Source of the DNA: Lepidodermella squamata
Taxonomy: Eukaryota; Gastrotricha
Assembly (NCBI GenBank): GCA_047495785.1
Contig: JBLDXI010000074.1
Location: 62,001-126,000 of the forward strand
Direction: 5' to 3'
Length of the DNA stretch: 64,000 nucleotides
This document shows positions 58,301 through 64,000 of the stretch, one piece after another. The first letter of the stretch is position 1. Every line of letters starts with the position of its first letter. A program made the translations under genes and the position numbers. The notes under the pieces are model-generated. The model searched no databases and had not been told where the DNA came from. It saw only the letters and a list, made by a program, of their open reading frames with translations.

Positions 58301-61300
58301 TAAACCTTTCAGATATCTCCCGTGAAATTCACGTTTCGTTCATGTGAAATCAACAAGGGGTGAAACGGAAGGCTTAGCGTCAGTTAGCATACTATTTACA
58401 ATTTACATTGTCAAATTATCTGACGCAAAACAAATTCTCTTGACCTTTTCGAACTCAAAATAATTGCTGTAAAACAAATTCTTCTTAATTATTTAAGTGC
58501 ATGTAAATTATATAAAATTATATAAAATTAAATTATATGTATATACGAAAATTAGAAATATAATGATCATGCTTATAACATTTTCTCAAAATTTTGAGCG
58601 TTTACTTCCGTTATCATACGGCTCCTTTCAATGTTTACTCAAGATTCTTGTAAAAAATTTCTTCCTGACTAGAAACGTTCTACTTGCGTTGCTTATGCGC
58701 GTTTTTCGCACTGAGAAGCGCGATATATTTCGCCTCTGTTAACCCAGCTCCTTTCAATATTTACTTAAGGGTCTGATAATACATCCGCTGTAAGTCTCTG
58801 CCGTTGATGACAATATGCTTATGCATGTACAAAATTGATAATTAAATTAATTTTTAATTGTGAACTTTGAACTTAGACAATTTTTTCCATTTCAGACCCT
58901 CCTGATCGAGATAACCGACCGCGACCCTGGCAACAACCCCGGCGGTATCCCGTACCGCCTCGTTGCCGAAGGCTGTGCGCCAACCATCAACAATTCCGAC
59001 TACCGCGACGTTTTCGAAGAGCACACAATCATCAAAAGCATCATGGGCTGGCAGAGCCTACTGCGGCCGCACATGGGCCTCGCCGAGTTCGTCGGCGGCG
59101 TGTTCGGCGAGAGCGAGAAACGCTTCGTATTCCCGCCGGTTCTCGTCTCGAAACGCGCGACAGCTCGGTTCAAGCTATCAAACAACAGCCGAGTGCCGTC
59201 AGACATCGCCATCGCAGTTCGGCCGGTCTCGATGACGCAAACCACGTCGTCGAAGCACAGCCAGGCCGCCGCAGCCGCTGCCGCGAAAATCGTTGATGTT
59301 TTCGACGTCTCCCCCGCCCGGGCTCAGATCCCACCGAAAGGCAGCGTCTACGTCGACGTTTCATTCAGCCCAGCGGCTATTCATCAGTACATGGCTGTTT
59401 TCGAGGCAGGCCTCGAGGGGGCCAATGCCGCTAAATCGGTCCCGCTCAAATTCGATATAATGGGCGAAGGCCATTTACCGCGAGTCTCAGTGATAAAACC
59501 GACGATTTTGAATAAACGAGGCCAACCCGCCTTAATTTTCCGCCGGACCCTGCTAGGGTGTTCAGACGAGGCGACGTTCGAGTTATCAAACGACGGAACT
59601 CTACCATCGAAAGTCACGATCGATATAACCGACCCAGTCTCGTGTTTCCGGGTCGAATCCCTCCAACCGACCCCGTTGGAAATTACCGAAATCACCGATG
59701 ATTCACCCCCAGTTACTGCCTCAAAGACGAAGGCAATAACCGAGACAGTTTTAGTCGGAAAAACCGCGTTGTATAAGGTGATTTTCTCGCCAACCAGCGC
59801 TGTTCGTTCGATAGGCGGCGTGCGGATTCGCGTTGAAGATAACCCGTACGAAGACACGGTTATCCAGCTAATCGGCGAGTCCTACGATGAGCCGGTTTCA
59901 CTCGCGAATGTTCGCAGCGCCCTAGGCATCACCGACGCGCCCCCGCCCCCGCCACCGCCACCCGCGCCGGGTGATAAAAACGCAGCGGCGGCAGCTGCGG
60001 CAGCGAATCAGGCCAACTCGGCGCTGCGTGAAATCGACGAGCGTTCGGAGCCTGTCCGGAACCAGGTCATGAATTTCGGCGACACAAAACTCAACGAGCC
60101 GTCGACGCTGACGTTTGACATCGTCAACAAATCTGACCAGTTCATTCGATTCGTCTGCCCGGACCATCCGCATTTGAAGTTTTCGCCCCATATCGGCCAT
60201 ATTGCGCCGAAAAGGTCGAAAGAAATCAGCGTGACGTTGTACGTCGAACAGCCGGTCACGCATCGTGAGGTCGTAGTACCAATCAAATTTTCGCGAATCG
60301 TCCCCGAAAATGCGGACTTATCGCTAGATTGGGATGATAAGAAGAAGCTGGTTCGCTGGGTCGAATCAACCGCGGCCCGGGTCCCAGGTGCGAAACGCAA
60401 GGTCACTGAAGCGGAACCTGAACCGCCGTACAGCGACGTCCCTGAGAGTAATAAAAACCTTGACCTACGCGTATCAGCTATTGTCCAATACGCGAAAATT
60501 AAGTGTGAGACGAAACAGATTCATTTCAAGGACACCCTGATGTTCCAAACCCGGGTTGTTGAGGTCAAGGTGTCTAATGCGGGCGACGTGCGGGCGCATT
60601 ACAACTGGGTACTTGACCTACCCTCCCGGCCAGCCACCGACCCGGCTGAGATAATGCCAATGTCCCGACCTGTGACCCCGAGTATCATGACCCCGCGACC
60701 TTTCAGCGGAAATCGGTTCTTTTTAGACGTCAACGGAGCTGCGGCGATTGAGACACCCTGGACGGCTCTCGACATGTCAACACCTTCGTATGACCCGTTT
60801 GTTGTCGAACCGCCGTTCGGGAGCATTGAACCGAATCAGAGCCAGGTGTTCAAAATCAAATTCGCCCCGCTTGACCTGGGCGATATTTCCGGAAATATCC
60901 AACTCCATGTGTCAAACGCGAATCCTGAAAACAGAATTTTCCACACTATCGCGGTTAAGGCGCGGAGTTTGTTGCCATGGTGTCACTTCGAATTGCCGGA
61001 TTCTGAGTATTTAGTCAAGCGGAACGTTGAGCTACCCGGGCCCCAGGGTCGACCGCCGGGTACCAAGCTGGACCCTAACACCCGGGCGATTGAGTTCAGC
61101 GTAGTCGGGGTCGGACTTACTACAACGAAAATTTTCTCGGTTTTGAACCCGACGAATAAACGGTACCACTTCGAGTGGGTCAACGACGATATGGATGACC
61201 CGAAACGGGTGCCTTGCGTCACCTGCCGCACCCCACACGGCATCATCGGACCGGGTGAAAAGGTCCACATGCAGTTCGATTTCGTGTCGAATGGCATTGG

Positions 61301-63851
61301 ATTATTTGAATCTTTCTGGAACTTCGCGATTCGGGAATTGAACATCATTGTCCCGTTCGTCGTCGTGGGCGAGGTCGCAGATCCTCGGGTGATTTTCGCT
61401 CAGACCCAGGTTAACTTCAAAAACATGTTGGTCGGTTATGAGGCGAATGAAACCGTCGAACTGGTCAATATGGAAACCGCCCCGTTGGCTTTCACAGTCG
61501 ACCCGAATACCGTCTTCACGCAAGGCTTCGCCGCGAAATTGGAGGTCGACCCTACGAGTGGGACGATCCCGGGCAAGGGTGTTGTGCCGATCAGGGTGAC
61601 GTACCGCCCGGCATCTGAAATGGCGGTCAACTTCAATGTTTCGGTGAAAATCGAGCATAAAGTTATGCCGGTCACGCTCAATGTCAAGGCTGAAGGCTTC
61701 ACGATGCATGCGCTCGCAGCGGTTATCGATAATGCTGGAAATCGAACAGAACTGACAACGAAAGGCATCACTCAGGTCTGAATAATTTCTAAACTATTTT
61801 TTTAATTTTTCAGAATTTAATTCTGAAAATTCGAGACAAAATATTTGATTTTTCAACTTTTTCCAACTTTTTTAAAAATTATTTAATACATTTGGATTTA
61901 GCTTTTTTATATTTAAAATTTCAAAAATTATTCGAAAATAAATTTTAATATTTTCGAGAGCTTCGATGCAATTTTAGACAATTTTTAAAATTTTGGAATT
62001 TTTTTTTAAATTTTCAAGATTTTTCAAAATTTAATTTTTGTTAACTTTCAGGTCAATTTTATGGAAGTTCAAATCAACGAGAAGGCCGTTCGAACTGTTT
62101 CGATCGTCAACAACGGAAAATTCAACTTCGCCTACCGCTGGGACACGAATTTCCCGAAAGTTTTCGCCGACGCCCTTACAGTTGAACCCGCCGAGGGCAT
62201 TATTCTAGCCCAGGGCAAGGGCGAATGCCTCGTCAAATTTTGCCCACGCCAGAAAATGGCCCTTCAAAAATGCGAAGCGCGCCTCGTTGTTGTCGACGGG
62301 CCGTCATTCGGCGTTCACTTCAGCGGATCAGCCCGCGAGCCCGGGCTCCACTTTTCGTTCATCGAACACGATTTCGGACCGTCTTTCGTGTTCAAACCCG
62401 GCCTTCCGCCTAAAACAGCTACGTTGACAATCACAAATCGTGATCAACGTGAGCATAGCCTCGAATGCCTCTACCAAACAACACCGCATTTGGTACACAA
62501 CATGGAGCAAGTCTACCTGGTAAAACCCGACCAAACGGTAGATATTGTTTTCAACTTCTACCCACGCGAGGTTAGGAAGTATTCGGAGAAAATTGTGTTT
62601 GAAATGAACGGAATCAGCCAGCAAGTTGTGACCATCCGCGGCTCGGGCAGTGAGTTCAGCCTAGTCTGCGCCAACCCGAAACAACGCCTCGTTAAATTAG
62701 GCGCGCTAAAAACGGGAGATTCAGTCAAGCGTGTCGTTCCGATAATCAATCAAACTTCGGTTGATTTGAAGTTTAAACTCAATCTAATCCCATCTAACGC
62801 GTTGTTGAAGAATTATTTGAGCCTTGACACGAAGAGTAAGAGCTTAGAGTTGGTTTTGAAGCCTCGTGAACAGCATAACGTTGAGGTTTCATTCTCGCCG
62901 CATAGCAGGGTGCCTCAATTTACGGAGGAGGTCGTGGCTGAGTGCATCGGAATCACGCAGCCGATTTTCGCCGTAACCGGGTGTTGCCAGGCTGTTGAAG
63001 TCTCGCTAGACATGGAGTACATCTCATTCGGCGCTGTGGTACTAAGATCCCAGGCTTCAAGGCGTGTCCTAATGCAGAATAACGGCGATATCGGGGCGAA
63101 ATTCGAGTGGGAACAGGGCAAATTCTCGCCGAATTTCACCATGTCTCCCATGTCCGGATATTTGACCCCGGGTATGTCTGTTGAGCTGGAAGTCACCTAC
63201 CACCCGACTTCAACCACCTTGGAATGCCGCGTTGATAAGGCAAAGTGTATCGTCGAAGGTATGAAAAAGCCGTTGTCTATGACGCTAACTGGAAGCTGCG
63301 TTCAAATGCCTGTCCCACAACGTGAATCTATCCATTTTTCGACCGTAGTTCGGCAAAAGGAGACTAAGCCGTTGCTGATCGGTAACCGGACCAATCAACT
63401 GTGGACTCTGAGGCCTGTTATCGAGGGTGAGTACTTCAGCGGCCCAGAATTGGTCGTTGTCGAGCCGCAGCAGAATAAGTCGTTTGAAGTCAGCTATCAG
63501 CCGCTGACCATGACAACCGAGGGCAAGAAGCATACCGGGTCGATATTTTTCGCCACACCAGACGGCCAGGGTCTGCTGTACACCGTTACCGGATCGGCTG
63601 ATCCGCCCAAGGTGTCTGGTCGGATCCAGCGGGAGGTTCCGTTCAAAACTCAATATGTCGAAGTGCTGCAGGTTGAGAATTGGCTGAAGCGGCCGCAGAG
63701 GTTTAAGATGAAGATGGAGCCGATAAAGCCGGATAAATTGGACCCGGGTACGACAATCAAGGGCTTGGACTATATCGATGTGCCCGGGCTGGTGAAGAAG
63801 GACTATCGACTCACGTTTTTCGCGTATAAGGAAGCGACTTACCTGGTCAAG
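43363..63851 (+). CDS. HYDIN: HYDIN, axonemal central-pair protein (11 exons, 3' end beyond the window)
   Basis: Exons 43363-48477, 48759-49773, 51767-52606, 52733-52952, 53179-53926, 54440-54956, 55019-55072, 55286-55475, 55713-57363, 58896-61775 and 62052-63851 join in phase to 5,010 residues, against about 5,120 in human, so little is missing. The protein is a long series of Ig-like ASH/PapD-type modules (for example PFETYEIPLLFRNNDSVPRL near the start), with a coiled coil near residues 345-390, an acidic disordered linker near 1260-1350, a nucleotide-binding-like domain at about 2080 (GPPKSGRST, Walker A with Arg for Lys) and a Lys-rich low-complexity region in exons 4-6. HYDIN builds the C2b projection of the central pair and is required for ciliary and flagellar beating. 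Exon 1 alone is 5.1 kb. Intron 2 uses a GC donor. Introns 2 and 9 hold small antisense genes. Confidence 0.97.
49998..50007 (-). terminator. Poly(A) signals of the nested BH3-like gene
   Basis: Two overlapping AATAAA motifs on the minus strand (50007-50002 and 50003-49998), about 40 nt after the stop codon, support an independent transcript. Confidence 0.65.
50047..50399 (-). CDS. Candidate BH3-only, tail-anchored cell-death regulator (98 aa), nested in HYDIN intron 2
   Basis: Two exons, 50399-50370 and 50313-50047, join in phase 0 across a 56-bp intron. After MNDGQFSPIQ the second exon begins ILQEIGAEFRRIADDYYPAL. This fits the BH3 pattern (hydrophobic, x3, L/F, x2, I, small, Asp, x, aromatic) and resembles the BIM core ELRRIGDEFNAYY, with Phe in place of the usual Leu and Ala for Gly. 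The C-terminus, VNFAIIVLYFLIKRLCK, is a hydrophobic helix with basic flank, as in tail-anchored mitochondrial or ER proteins. BH3-only proteins bind the groove of BCL-2 family members to trigger apoptosis; EGL-1 of C. elegans is 91 residues. The middle 45 residues match nothing I know. Poly(A) signals follow. A short multi-BH or unrelated tail-anchored protein remains possible. Confidence 0.62.
51195..51566 (+). mobile_element. TIR element (MITE-like) in HYDIN intron 2
   Basis: The left end cagcgtgtcccataagtaac (51198-51217) is mirrored by the right end, whose reverse complement reads cagcgtgtcccagaagttgc; the element is about 370 bp without a transposase. The left flank is TA, as in Tc1/mariner-type insertions; the right flank TG is one change away. 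A decayed relative lies at 22065-22272. Confidence 0.75.
57804..58198 (-). CDS. Secreted repeat peptide precursor B, nested antisense in HYDIN intron 9
   Basis: Two exons, 58198-58166 and 58106-57804, join in phase 0 (59-bp intron after codon 11, as in A and C) to 111 residues. The leader is MSKALDAMLLI plus AAVAVWSANPA. Then come six tandem 9-residue units, alternating SARLSLEEP and SARLSIDEP with one SARLSLDEP, a decayed seventh (SARLLVDGS) and a unique tail ending GNIKGGR. It differs from copy A, where units alternate ARLSIEEP and SARFSMGEP, so repeat units have evolved quickly since the duplication while the leader was kept. No Cys and no dibasic sites apart from the tail. Function unknown. 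The TATA-like box is at 58271-58265. Confidence 0.8.
57885..58046 (-). repeat. Tandem 27-bp coding repeat of peptide gene B, six units
   Basis: Six intact 27-bp units (minus strand), coding for SARLS-(L/I)-(E/D)-EP, then a degenerate seventh. Third-position variants alternate (ctcgag/atcgat), showing higher-order 54-bp duplication as in gene A. Confidence 0.93.
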
Positions 63852-64000
63852 GTAAGCGCAATTATTCTGAATTTTACGATTTGTTAAGGTCTAAAATTGA
63901 GCAAAATGAGAAATCCAACATGCATTGGATTGAATTAAACATGTAGAAAATCAAAAATCAAAAGGATTCAAAAATTGTTAAGTCACACTCGTTATCGAGG

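Larger units (their letters stand above)
57364..58895 (+). other. HYDIN intron 9, source of the duplicated block
   Basis: A 1.5 kb intron with a GTTTGT donor and a TTTCAG acceptor. It contains the antisense repeat-peptide gene B and is the parent of the inverted copy at 12059-13867. The interior is otherwise AT-rich. Confidence 0.8.
57690..59335. repeat. Parent segment of the inverted duplication
   Basis: Covers peptide gene B with its 3' flank, the rest of intron 9 and the first 440 bp of HYDIN exon 10. See 12059-13867 for matching landmarks. The exon-10 breakpoint is sharp at 59335. Confidence 0.88.

Noticed and set aside
1-64000. tRNA, rRNA or spliced-leader RNA genes
   Set aside because: None recognised by eye on either strand; a covariance-model search would be decisive and could not be run.

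Overview
This is nuclear DNA from an invertebrate animal, almost certainly a bilaterian. The genes are split by GT-AG introns, many only about 40-70 bp long, with AT-rich interiors and TTTTCAG-type acceptors. The gene set includes a full-sized HYDIN (so motile cilia or flagella are expected), a Cys-loop receptor, an aminergic-type GPCR, a CAP-EGF-ShKT protein and a PAN/SUEL/discoidin/sushi protein. I cannot name the phylum. TEN1 and HYDIN both argue against a Caenorhabditis-like nematode. All exon chains below were assembled by hand from splice sites, reading phase and protein similarity.

Layout, left to right. 2.3-7.5 kb: a Ser-rich gene (minus) running off the left side. 9.0-10.7 kb: an 8-exon Cys-loop receptor (minus). 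12.06-13.87 kb: an inverted copy of a piece of HYDIN (intron 9 plus the start of exon 10) carrying a gene for a secreted peptide made of 9-residue repeats. 14.2-15.6 kb: a dead reverse transcriptase and a third, short member of the same peptide family. 17.3-22.7 kb: a 7-exon GPCR (plus) with a TIR element in intron 2. 23.5-34.3 kb: a large secreted multidomain protein (minus, about 1,453 aa). 36.9-41.5 kb: MZT1, TEN1 and a CAP-domain gene, all minus and tightly packed, with a dead non-LTR retroelement inside a CAP-gene intron. 43.4 kb to the right edge: HYDIN (plus, 11 exons seen, about 5,010 residues, still open).

Two small genes lie antisense inside HYDIN introns. One (50.05-50.40 kb) encodes a 98-residue protein with a BIM-like BH3 motif and a C-terminal membrane anchor: a candidate BH3-only cell-death regulator. 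The other (57.8-58.2 kb) is the presumed parent of the repeat-peptide gene at 13 kb. The three peptide genes share a leader, an intron at the same codon boundary, a TATA-like box and similar 3' flanks. The most novel items are this leader-plus-repeat peptide family and how it spread, and the nested BH3-only candidate.
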